Assembly (NCBI RefSeq): GCF_030269365.1
Contig: NZ_BSTF01000006.1
Location: forward strand, 434,001-498,000
Length of the DNA: 64,000 nucleotides
From: Lentzea sp. NBRC 102530
GTDB taxonomy: Bacteria; Actinomycetota; Actinomycetes; Mycobacteriales; Pseudonocardiaceae
Reading direction: 5' to 3'
Positions 1 to 7,359 of the stretch are shown piece after piece (the stretch's first letter is position 1; each line of letters begins with the position of its first letter). The position numbers and the translations under genes are program-made. The notes under the pieces are model-generated. The model made no database searches. It worked only from the letters and a program-made list of their open reading frames with translations, and was not told the DNA's origin.

Positions 1-182
1 GCGCCGAAGCCCAGCTGGGCCTGCACCGTGCGGGTGTTCGTGAGGTCGCCCAGCTGCACGGTCGTGGTCCGCACCGCCACCGCCGCGGGTGCGGGAGGCT
101 CGGCTGGCCTGCCCCGCACCACCAGCACCACGGCGATGACGACCACGACCACGACGGTGATCGCGACGAGTGTCCTGCGCAT
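1..182 (-). CDS. Periplasmic adaptor of an ABC efflux system, N-terminal part
   Basis: Only the first 60 or so codons lie in the window; the gene continues past base 1. The start reads MRRTLVAITV, followed by a Val/Ile-rich membrane anchor of about 18 residues, a short Pro/Ala linker, and a stretch of the type TTVQLGDLTNTRTVQAQLGFG. In actinomycete HlyD/MacA-like adaptors with a peptidoglycan-binding-like insert, such a segment opens the mature domain. It is divergent from the response regulator/kinase pair to the right, the usual arrangement for a two-component system controlling an ABC exporter. The family call is inferred from this short N-terminus and the context; no diagnostic domain is complete. 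Confidence 0.55.
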   Translation of the reverse strand, partial: MRRTLVAITVVVVVVIAVVLVVRGRPAEPPAPAAVAVRTTTVQLGDLTNTRTVQAQLGFG

Positions 183-250
183 GCTGTGGATCTTCGGAGG
201 CGCTTGTGAGGATCCTGTGTCGAACCGGTGAGAGCCGCGAGGGCGTCCCT

Positions 251-958
251 ATGATCGGCCCGGTGAGCGCTCTCATCCTGGTCGCGGAGGACGACGAGAA
301 CCAGGCCGAGCTGGTGCGCCGCTACCTGGAACAGGACCACCACCGGGTGCTGGTCGTCCACGACGGACGCGACGCGCTCGACGCCACCCGCGCGCACCAC
401 CCCGCGCTCGTCGTGCTCGACCTGATGCTTCCGGGCCTGGGCGGCCTGGACGTGTGCCGGGCGCTGCGGGCGGACTCGGACGTGCTGGTGCTGATGCTGA
501 CGGCCCGGTCCACCGAGGACGATCTGCTGCACGGGCTGGGCATCGGCGCGGACGACTACATGACCAAGCCGTTCAGCCCGCGCGAGCTGGTGGCGCGGGT
601 GCGGACGTTGCTGCGCAGGCTCCCGGCCCGCACGCCCGCGCCGGCGTTGCGGGTGGGGCCGATCGTGGTCGACCAGCTGCGGCACGAGGTGACGGTGGGC
701 GGCGCGCTGGTCGAGTGCACGCCCGGCGAGTTCGGGTTGCTGGAGGTGCTGGCGTCCGAAGTGGACCGGGTGTTCAGCCGCGAGCAGCTGCTCGAACGCA
801 TGCACGGCCTCGACAGCTTCCTCACCGCGCGCACCATCGACACGCACGTGAAGAACCTGCGCCGCAAGATCGAGACCGATCCGCGCGCGCCGCGGCACCT
901 CGTGACGGTGTACGGGATCGGCTACAAGCTCACGGCCGGGCGCGGCGATGCGCCGTAG
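251..958 (+). CDS. OmpR-family response regulator
   Basis: Two-domain transcriptional regulator of 235 residues. The receiver domain (about 9-122) has the acidic pocket at EDD 13-15, the phospho-acceptor Asp57 in VVLDLMLPG, and the KPF lysine after ADDYMT. The C-terminal winged helix (about 135-228) ends with the usual TVYGIGYKL motif. I chose ATG 251 because GAGGG lies 8 bases before it; GTG 263 is an alternative. The gene overlaps the kinase gene by 11 bases, so the two are translationally coupled. Divergence from an efflux adaptor gene suggests, by inference, a role in drug or envelope-stress-induced efflux. Confidence 0.93.
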   Translation: MIGPVSALILVAEDDENQAELVRRYLEQDHHRVLVVHDGRDALDATRAHHPALVVLDLMLPGLGGLDVCRALRADSDVLVLMLTARSTEDDLLHGLGIGADDYMTKPFSPRELVARVRTLLRRLPARTPAPALRVGPIVVDQLRHEVTVGGALVECTPGEFGLLEVLASEVDRVFSREQLLERMHGLDSFLTARTIDTHVKNLRRKIETDPRAPRHLVTVYGIGYKLTAGRGDAP

Positions 959-2645
959 CGTCTTCACCCGGCTGCTCGTGGTCGTGGTCCTGATCGCGGT
1001 GTGCTCGATCGCCGCGACCGCCTGGCTCGCCACGCAGCTCACGCAGGCCTCGATCGCCCGCGAGCAGGGCCGCGAACTGGCCTCCGACAACCGGATCTAC
1101 GCGACGCTGCTCGGCTACGCCACCGGCCACCGCGACTGGTCCGAAGTGGACGGCTGGGTCGACTCGCTGATCCGCGAGCACCCCGGCCGGCGGATCGTGC
1201 TCGTCACCAAGGACGGCCGCGCGGTCGCAGACCGGGGCGGGGACGGCGGTCAGCTGCCCGCGAAGGCGGCGGCCGTGGTGGACGCGCTGGAGGTCGACCC
1301 GGTGCTGGTGCCGGGCGCGCCCGCGGACCGGATCGACAAGCGCGTGCTCGGGCCGTTCCGCACGCCGATCGACTTCCGCGACCGCGAGGACCCCACGGGC
1401 GCGCTGTACTGCCTGCGGCTGAACAGGAAGGAGCAGACCGGGCTCGACTGCCGCGAACGCGACCTGCCGTTCGACACCAGGGCGGACTTCACCGCGCTGC
1501 TCGAACTGGAGGACCTGGTCAACGCCTGCCTGGCGCGCCGGCAGCTGCCGCCGGTCGACTTGGACCCCGACTTCACGCCTGCGCGGAAGCAGTCCGGCGG
1601 TGTGCAGCCACCGGACGAACCGGCCGTCGGCGCCTGCGTCGCCGCGTCGCGCAGGGAGCAGCTCACGCCGTACGTGGCGCAGCCGGTGCTGCTCTACCTG
1701 ACGAATCCGACGGGCCAGCCGACCACCGCCATCTCGTTGTCGGGCAACGGCTGGCGGGTCGTGGGGGCCGCGGCGGCGGTGCTGCTGGCGGCCGTCGGGG
1801 TGGCGGCGTTCGCGGGTGCGCGGATCACCCGGCCGTTGCGGGCGTTGACGGCCGCGGCGACGCACCTGTCCGGTGGCGGGGACATCCCGCCGGTGCCGGT
1901 GCGCGGCCAGGACGAGATCGCGGGCCTGACCAGGGCGTTCAACACGATGGCCGCGAACAGGGCGCAGCTGGAGCAGGCGCGCAAGGCGATGGTCAGCGAC
2001 GTCGCGCACGAGCTGCGCACGCCACTCAGCAACATCCGGGGCTGGCTGGAGGCGGCCGAGGACGGCGTGCACGACCTCGACCCCGCGCTGATCACGCTCC
2101 TGCTCAAGGAGGCGCTGGTCCTGCAGCACGTCGTGGACGACCTCCAGGACCTCGCCGTCGCCGAGGCGGGGTCGCTGCGCCTGACGCTCGAACGGGTGAA
2201 CGTCGCCGCAACCTTGGAGCAGGTCCAAGCGGCGCACGAGGCGCGGGCTGCGCAGGTCGGCGTCACGTTGTCGGTGGCGGCCGACCCGGCGCTGTTCGTG
2301 CGGGCCGACGCGCTGCGGCTGCGGCAGGTCCTCGACAACCTCGTCGCCAACGCGGTCCGCTACGTCCCAGCCGGTGGGACGGTCGCCGTCGAGGGCACGC
2401 GGGAGGACAGCGCCTGCGTGATCACCGTCCGAGACACCGGGCCGGGCATCGCGGCGGAGGACCTGCCGCACGTCTTCGACCGGTTCTGGCGCGCCGACAA
2501 GTCGCGCAGCCGCAGCACGGGCGGTAGCGGGCTGGGTCTGGCGATCGTGCGCAAGCTCGTCGAGGCGCACGGCGGAACGGTCGGTGTGACCAGCACGACA
2601 GGCGTCGGAACCACGTTCCGCGTCCGATTGCCGGAACTCACCTGA
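948..2645 (+). CDS. Sensor histidine kinase with large extracytoplasmic domain
   Basis: Membrane sensor kinase of 565 residues, partner of the preceding regulator. The first membrane segment is at about 7-28. A roughly 220-residue external domain follows, carrying four cysteines (YCLR, LDCRE, NACLA, GACVA) that could form two disulfides. The second membrane segment is at about 264-285, then HAMP. The HisKA motif DVAHELRTPLSN (His near 349) and the HATPase boxes (DNLVANAVRY, DTGPGIA, GSGLGLAIV) are intact. The external domain is longer than in BaeS-type kinases and I do not recognise its fold, so the signal is unknown. Confidence 0.92.
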   Translation: MRRSVFTRLLVVVVLIAVCSIAATAWLATQLTQASIAREQGRELASDNRIYATLLGYATGHRDWSEVDGWVDSLIREHPGRRIVLVTKDGRAVADRGGDGGQLPAKAAAVVDALEVDPVLVPGAPADRIDKRVLGPFRTPIDFRDREDPTGALYCLRLNRKEQTGLDCRERDLPFDTRADFTALLELEDLVNACLARRQLPPVDLDPDFTPARKQSGGVQPPDEPAVGACVAASRREQLTPYVAQPVLLYLTNPTGQPTTAISLSGNGWRVVGAAAAVLLAAVGVAAFAGARITRPLRALTAAATHLSGGGDIPPVPVRGQDEIAGLTRAFNTMAANRAQLEQARKAMVSDVAHELRTPLSNIRGWLEAAEDGVHDLDPALITLLLKEALVLQHVVDDLQDLAVAEAGSLRLTLERVNVAATLEQVQAAHEARAAQVGVTLSVAADPALFVRADALRLRQVLDNLVANAVRYVPAGGTVAVEGTREDSACVITVRDTGPGIAAEDLPHVFDRFWRADKSRSRSTGGSGLGLAIVRKLVEAHGGTVGVTSTTGVGTTFRVRLPELT

Positions 2646-2679
2646 TACACCCAGCGTTAGTTCGCTGGAGAGGAAACCG

Positions 2680-3471
2680 GTGATTGTTCCCATGCCTGCG
2701 AGCGCGCCCCGTCGCACGGGCTCGTTCGTCCTGACCGAAGACGTGACCGTCCGGGTGACCGGGCAGGCGCGCACCGCGGCCGCGTTGCTGCGCGAGCACG
2801 TCTTCCGGGAGACCGGCTTCCTGCTGGCGGAGTCGCCGGACGGGATGCTGATGGTGTCGCACGACCCGGCCATGCGCGGCCTCGGCCCCGAGGGCTACGC
2901 GCTGCTGGTCAGCAACGACGCGATCATGCTCCGCGCGGGCACCCAGGCGGGGCTGCGGCACGGCGTGCAGTCGTTCAAGCAGCTGATGACCCGGGACGCG
3001 ACGGTGCGCGCGGCGGACGTGCGCGACTCCCCCAGGTTCGCGTGGCGCGGTGTGTCGAGCGCGCTGCTGCCGCCCGCGGAGATGCGCCAGGCGATCGACC
3101 GGATGGCCGCCTACAAGCTCAACGTGCTGCACGTGTTCCCCGAGGGCGACCCGGAGGCGATCCGCGAGCTCGTGGAGTACGGCCGCGACCACGGCATCAC
3201 GGTGGTGCCGGAACTGAGCCCCGCGACGATCGAGCTGCTGGAGCTGTTCCCGAGCCGCTGGGTGCACATCGGCACGGCCAAGCTGACCACCAGGTTCGCC
3301 GGTTTGCTGGAACGCCACGGCAAACTCCCGGTGCGCTGGCACGAGGACGGCGCGGACGTGCTGGGCCCGCACGGCAAGCTCGCCGAGGGCGACGCCGGGT
3401 TGCGCGCGGTCGCGACGGCCGGCTGGGTCGGGGAACTGCAGACGACCAGGGCCGTGGCGCCCGCCTGGTGA
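2680..3471 (+). CDS. Shortened GH20 beta-hexosaminidase-like protein without catalytic pair
   Basis: The 263-residue product follows the course of GH20 hexosaminidases. It has the GH20b-type N-terminal domain (about 1-115, with EGYALLVSND and GLRHGVQSFKQL), then DSPRFAWRG, the YKLNVLH strand (145-151) and HGITVVPEL (171-179). The loop that normally holds the HIGGDE catalytic Asp-Glu reads HIGTAK (196-201), and the protein ends about 200 residues short of a normal enzyme. There is no signal peptide. A GGAGAGGAAA Shine-Dalgarno supports GTG 2680 over ATG 2692. It is expected to be inactive as a hydrolase; it may bind an amino sugar or be a decaying gene. It lies between two two-component systems. 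Confidence 0.7.
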   Translation: MIVPMPASAPRRTGSFVLTEDVTVRVTGQARTAAALLREHVFRETGFLLAESPDGMLMVSHDPAMRGLGPEGYALLVSNDAIMLRAGTQAGLRHGVQSFKQLMTRDATVRAADVRDSPRFAWRGVSSALLPPAEMRQAIDRMAAYKLNVLHVFPEGDPEAIRELVEYGRDHGITVVPELSPATIELLELFPSRWVHIGTAKLTTRFAGLLERHGKLPVRWHEDGADVLGPHGKLAEGDAGLRAVATAGWVGELQTTRAVAPAW

Positions 3472-3677
3472 TCGTTCACAGCACCGGCGTGAACGCAGGT
3501 CACGTGATGACCGCGATTCACATGTGGAAGTTTGACAGCTGAGTGCGTTCGGGCAGGGTTCCCTGTCCCGCGGGGGAAACTGTGCTGCACCTGGCCTCGC
3601 GGCCGGATCGATGACCAGGTCGGTTCCCAGTTGTCCGGTCGCCAAGATCTGTTTCGGCGCGGCCGGCGCGTGCCATC

Positions 3678-4376
3678 GTGACTGTCGTGCGGGCCTCTTC
3701 CAAGTTCCGGTCGGTGCACCGCTTCCGGTTGCTGCTCGTGGACGACGACCGGGAGCTGGTGGAGCTGCTCGCCGCGGTGCTGCGCGGCGAGGGGTACGAC
3801 GTCGACGTCGCGTTCGACGGGCAGCGCGGGCTGCACCTCGCGCTCACCCACCCCTACGACGTGATCGTGATCGACCGCGGCCTGCCGGTGCTCGACGGCC
3901 TGGACCTGGTGTCCCGGTTGCGTTCCCGGTCCGTGCGGACGCAGGTGCTGGTGCTCACCGCGATGGGCTCGGTGCACGACCGGATCGACGGTCTCGACGC
4001 CGGTGCCGACGACTACCTGACCAAGCCGTTCGACCTGCGCGAGCTGATGGCGCGGCTGCGGGCGCTGTGCCGCCGTTCCGCGGAACTGGCCGCCGTGCTG
4101 CACATCGGCGCCGCCAGCCTGGAACTGGAGCAGCACCAGGTCGTGCTGCCCGACGGTGAGAAGGTCCCGCTGACCACCCGGGAGTTCGCGCTGCTGCGGG
4201 TGCTCGCCACCCATCCGGAGACCGTGCACACGCGGGCGGCGTTGCGGCGCACGGTGTTCTCCGACGCCCCCTCTCAGTCCATTGTGGATACCTACGTGCA
4301 CTACCTGCGGTCGAAGGTGGGCCGCTCGGTCGTGCAGACGGTCCAGGGCATCGGCTACCGGCTGGGGGCGCTGTGA
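3678..4376 (+). CDS. OmpR-family response regulator
   Basis: Regulator of 232 residues. The receiver domain (about 16-128) has the acidic pocket VDDD, the phospho-acceptor in VIVIDRGLP and the KPF lysine after ADDYLT. The winged-helix output domain (about 137-230) ends in TVQGIGYRLG. The stop overlaps the kinase start in a GTGA arrangement, so the two genes form one coupled unit. About 200 bases of non-coding DNA precede it and must hold the promoter; I see no clear operator there. The start GTG 3678 is the first plausible in-frame start, and the 15 residues before the domain are unusual but possible. Confidence 0.92.
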   Translation: MTVVRASSKFRSVHRFRLLLVDDDRELVELLAAVLRGEGYDVDVAFDGQRGLHLALTHPYDVIVIDRGLPVLDGLDLVSRLRSRSVRTQVLVLTAMGSVHDRIDGLDAGADDYLTKPFDLRELMARLRALCRRSAELAAVLHIGAASLELEQHQVVLPDGEKVPLTTREFALLRVLATHPETVHTRAALRRTVFSDAPSQSIVDTYVHYLRSKVGRSVVQTVQGIGYRLGAL

Positions 4377-5602
4377 CGGCGTGGGAGCGCTCGGAGTTCC
4401 GGAGGGCCCGCCTGCGGGTGAGCCTGCTGGTGGGCCTCGCGATCACCGTGATGATCGCGTTCGTGGGTGCCATCGCGTACGCGGTCATGGCGCACGCGCA
4501 GGAAACCGAGGTGTCGCGCGAACTCCGGTACAACATCACGTACGGCGTGCCGGGCGTGGCACCGAAGTGCGCCTGGGTGTTCGTGCTGGAGAACGGCGTG
4601 CTGGACGAGGGCCCGTTCGAGGTGCCCGCCGGGTTCCCGCTGCGCGCGGACATCGACGCCGTGCACACCTCCGGCACGCCCGTGACTCGTGACGTCTCCG
4701 CGAACGGCACCGAGTACATGGTCCTCACCTCACCGGGCGCCGCCGGCACGACGGCACAGGCCGTGTTCGACCTGCGCTACCAACTCGCCGACCGCGCACA
4801 CCTGCTGCACGCACTGGTGATCGCACTGATCGCAGGCCTGGTGGTGGCCGCGCTGATCGGCTTCGGCGTGGGCCGCCGCACGGTGGCGCCGTGGGCGGAA
4901 GCCCTGGCCCGCCAACGCCGTTTCGTCGCCGACGCCTCGCATGAGCTGCGCACCCCGATCGCCCGCGCCTACCTGCGCGCCCAGCTCCTCGCCGCCGCGG
5001 CGGACCTGCCCGACGCGCAACGCTCCAGCCTCGACGCGCTGGCGAAGTCCATCCGCGGCCTGGCCGACGTCGTCGACGACCTCCTGCAGTCCGCACAACT
5101 CGTCCACCGCGCCGGCACCCCCGTGGACCTGGCCGACGTGGCGGAGGCCGCCGTGGTCGGCGAAACCGAACGGGCCGCCGAACGCCACATCACCCTCGAC
5201 CTCGACCACCCCGGCCACCCGCTGGTGGTCTGCGGCATCGAGACCGGCCTGCGGCGCGCGGTGGACGAACTGCTGGCCAACGCCGTGCGCCACACCCCGG
5301 AGGGCGGCCGGATCGCCGTGGCCGTGCGGGAGGCGGACGGCCAGGTGGAGCTGGTGGTCGAGGACGACGGCGAGGGCTTCGCCGCGGGCGATGCGGCGCG
5401 GTTGTTCGAGCGGTTGCAGCACGGCGGTGGCGAGGGGCGGTTCGGGTTGGGGCTCGCGCTGGTGCGGGAGATCGTGACCGGGCACGGCGGCACGGTCGAG
5501 GCGGCGGGACGGCCGGGGGCCGGTGCGCGGTTCACGCTGCGGATCCCGGTGGCGGACAGCCGGGTGGTGGCGCCGGAACGGATCTCCAGCGCCCGCCCGT
5601 GA
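4373..5602 (+). CDS. Sensor histidine kinase
   Basis: A 409-residue kinase coupled to the preceding regulator. It has a first membrane helix (about 16-38), a short external sensor of about 95 residues, and a second helix (about 142-164). The dimerisation motif DASHELRTPIAR follows almost directly, so the HAMP linker is very short. The HATPase boxes are present (DELLANAVRHT, EDDGEGF, FGLGLALVREI). The C-terminus is followed by a block of tandem repeats. The small sensor domain resembles no family I can name. Confidence 0.92.
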   Translation: MTAWERSEFRRARLRVSLLVGLAITVMIAFVGAIAYAVMAHAQETEVSRELRYNITYGVPGVAPKCAWVFVLENGVLDEGPFEVPAGFPLRADIDAVHTSGTPVTRDVSANGTEYMVLTSPGAAGTTAQAVFDLRYQLADRAHLLHALVIALIAGLVVAALIGFGVGRRTVAPWAEALARQRRFVADASHELRTPIARAYLRAQLLAAAADLPDAQRSSLDALAKSIRGLADVVDDLLQSAQLVHRAGTPVDLADVAEAAVVGETERAAERHITLDLDHPGHPLVVCGIETGLRRAVDELLANAVRHTPEGGRIAVAVREADGQVELVVEDDGEGFAAGDAARLFERLQHGGGEGRFGLGLALVREIVTGHGGTVEAAGRPGAGARFTLRIPVADSRVVAPERISSARP

Positions 5603-5642
5603 GAAGCGCACGCGCGGGAAGGCTGCGGTGGGTGCCGGAGCC

Positions 5643-5809
5643 CACGCCGGTTCCGGCACCCACCGCACTCATCCCAGACCCGCTGCGGTGCCGACCACCA
5701 CGCCGCTTCCGACGCCACCGCGCCCGCCCCAGACCCGCGACGGTGCCAGCCACCACGCCGGCTCCGGCACCCACCGCGCTCACCCCAGACCCGCCACGGT
5801 CACCACCGG
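5643..5809. repeat. Three tandem copies of a 55-56-bp unit
   Basis: Three consecutive degenerate copies begin at 5643, 5699 and 5754. Each opens with CACGCCG and contains CCAGACCCGC and CGGTGCC/CGGTCACC at corresponding places. The array lies between the converging ends of the kinase gene and the MIO-enzyme gene, and its last copy runs into the latter's stop codon. The spacing is regular without unique spacers, so this is not a CRISPR array. The GC-rich units could fold and may act as a transcription terminator for both convergent genes; that role is inferred. Confidence 0.7.
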
Positions 5810-7296
5810 CCCGACACCACCACCTCCGCCGCCACCCGCACGTCCTCGTCCAGCGGCCGGTCCGGGTCCACCGGTGCGATCGCCGCCGCCAGCGCGTCCA
5901 GCAACGCGGCACATCGGGGCGCGGTCGGGCGGCGGCCCCCGACGTGCACCGCCTGTCGCAGCCCCAGTGCGAGCGATCCGCACAGCAGCCGCAGCAACTC
6001 CGCCAGGTCGTAGGCGCGCAACGCGGCCTGCGTGCCGAACGGCACCACGTCCTGGTTGTGCAGGTTGGTCGGCAGGCTCTGGGTGCTCGCGGGCAGCACG
6101 CCGCGCCGGATCTCCGCGACGAACGCCGTCGTGGCGAGTTGGACGCCCTGCAGGCCGTGTTGCTGACCCGGGCCGGCGGCGAGCATCGGGGGCAGGCCGG
6201 TGTTGCGGGCGGGGTCGACGAGGAGGTCGAGCTGGCGTTCGGCGAGGTTGCCCAGGGACGCGGTGACCATGGCCAGGACGTCGGCGGCGAACGCGGCGGG
6301 CTGGCCGAAGAAGTTGCCGCCGTGGGCCACGAGGTCGTCGGCGGGGAAGAACAACGGGTTGTCGCTGACACCGCCCAGGTCCGCGGCGACGACGCCGTCG
6401 GCGTAGCGCAGGGCGTCCTCGGCGGCGCCGAGCAGCTGGGGTGAGCAGCGGATGCTGTACGGCTCCTGCAACGCGCGCAGGCCGCTGGGCGTCGTCCCGT
6501 CCAGCGTGGAGCGCATCCAAGAAGCCACGGTCACCGCGCCGCCGTGCCCGAACGCCGAGATCAGCCGGGCGTCGGCGAACCCGGGATCGGCGCCGACCAC
6601 GTCCACCAGCAGGCACGTCAGCGAAGCCAGCGCCCGGTGCGAGGCCCGCACCGACGTCAACGCCAAGGCCAGCGCCGCCGTCGTCACCGAGGTGCCGTTC
6701 ACCAACGCCAGGGCGTCGCGACCGTCCAGTTGCAACGGCTCCAACCCGGCGGAGGTCAACGCCTCGGCCGCGGGTAGCCGGACGCCGTCGAGGTAGGCGT
6801 GGCCCCGGCCGCGCAACGCCTGGGCGGCGTAGGCGAGCGGGATCAGGTCCCCGCTCGCGCCGACCGATCCGTAGCGCGGCACGGCGGGGACGAACGAGGT
6901 CGCGAACATCGCCGACAGGCCGGAGACGACGTGCGGGGACACCCCGGACAGTCCCTGGGCGAGCGACCACGCGCGCACCAACAGGGCGGCGCGGGTGATG
7001 TCGAGGGGCAGGTCGGGGCCTTGGCCCGCACCGAGGTGTGCGAGGGTGTTGTCGCACTGGTCGGCTTCGTTCGCCCGGCCCGCGAACCCCACCAGCGCCC
7101 CGAAGCCGGTCTTCGCGCCGTACACGGGGCGGTCGTCGTCGGCGAGCACCGTGCGCAGGTAGGCGCGGCCGCGTTGGACGCGGTCCAGGACGGCGTCCCC
7201 GACGAGTACGGGCAACGGTGCCGAAGCGCGCTGGAGGTGTGCGGGAGTCAGGGGCGAACCCAGGTCCACGGACGTGTCTGAGGCGGTCGTGGTCAC
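5800..7296 (-). CDS. MIO-dependent aromatic amino acid ammonia-lyase or aminomutase
   Basis: A 498-residue member of the histidine/phenylalanine/tyrosine ammonia-lyase family. The Ala147-Ser148-Gly149 triad forms the MIO electrophile. Tyr59 (VYGAKTGFG), Asn200 (LVNGT), Tyr280 and Arg283 (QEPYSIR) are conserved. The substrate-selectivity pair is His87-Leu88 (NTLAHLGAG), which by alignment matches the His-Leu pair of tyrosine lyases rather than the Ser-His of histidine lyases. The later NQD motif (414-416) is also of the PAL/TAL/aminomutase type. It probably makes p-coumarate or beta-tyrosine from tyrosine. It is divergent from the oxidase operon across a palindromic operator and is the likely entry enzyme of that pathway. 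Confidence 0.85.
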   Translation of the reverse strand: MTTTASDTSVDLGSPLTPAHLQRASAPLPVLVGDAVLDRVQRGRAYLRTVLADDDRPVYGAKTGFGALVGFAGRANEADQCDNTLAHLGAGQGPDLPLDITRAALLVRAWSLAQGLSGVSPHVVSGLSAMFATSFVPAVPRYGSVGASGDLIPLAYAAQALRGRGHAYLDGVRLPAAEALTSAGLEPLQLDGRDALALVNGTSVTTAALALALTSVRASHRALASLTCLLVDVVGADPGFADARLISAFGHGGAVTVASWMRSTLDGTTPSGLRALQEPYSIRCSPQLLGAAEDALRYADGVVAADLGGVSDNPLFFPADDLVAHGGNFFGQPAAFAADVLAMVTASLGNLAERQLDLLVDPARNTGLPPMLAAGPGQQHGLQGVQLATTAFVAEIRRGVLPASTQSLPTNLHNQDVVPFGTQAALRAYDLAELLRLLCGSLALGLRQAVHVGGRRPTAPRCAALLDALAAAIAPVDPDRPLDEDVRVAAEVVVSGRW

Positions 7297-7316
7297 CGCA
7301 CGGACGGTAGGCAGCC

Positions 7317-7338
7317 GATCTCAGAAAGTTCTGAGATC
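7317..7338. promoter_or_regulatory. Perfect 10+2+10 palindromic operator in a divergent promoter
   Basis: The arms GATCTCAGAA and TTCTGAGATC are perfect complements with a 2-bp spacer. The site sits in the 63-bp gap between the MIO-enzyme start and the first monooxygenase start. A dimeric regulator bound here would cover both promoters. No regulator gene lies immediately next to it. The winged-helix gene near 17 kb or a factor outside the window could be the partner; that is speculation. Confidence 0.75.
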
Positions 7339-7359
7339 GCGTGGGTAGCTTCCCCGTCC

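Noticed and set aside
930..2873. Minus-strand open frame of 647 codons
   Set aside because: It is a shadow of the sensor kinase gene, with low-complexity charged translation.
3678..5602. Possible VanR/VanS pair for the van genes
   Set aside because: The kinase sensor and HisKA region do not resemble VanS as the one at 61.8 kb does, and the distance is nearly 60 kb.
5643..5809. Possible CRISPR array
   Set aside because: The units are contiguous, degenerate and lack unique spacers; there are no cas genes.
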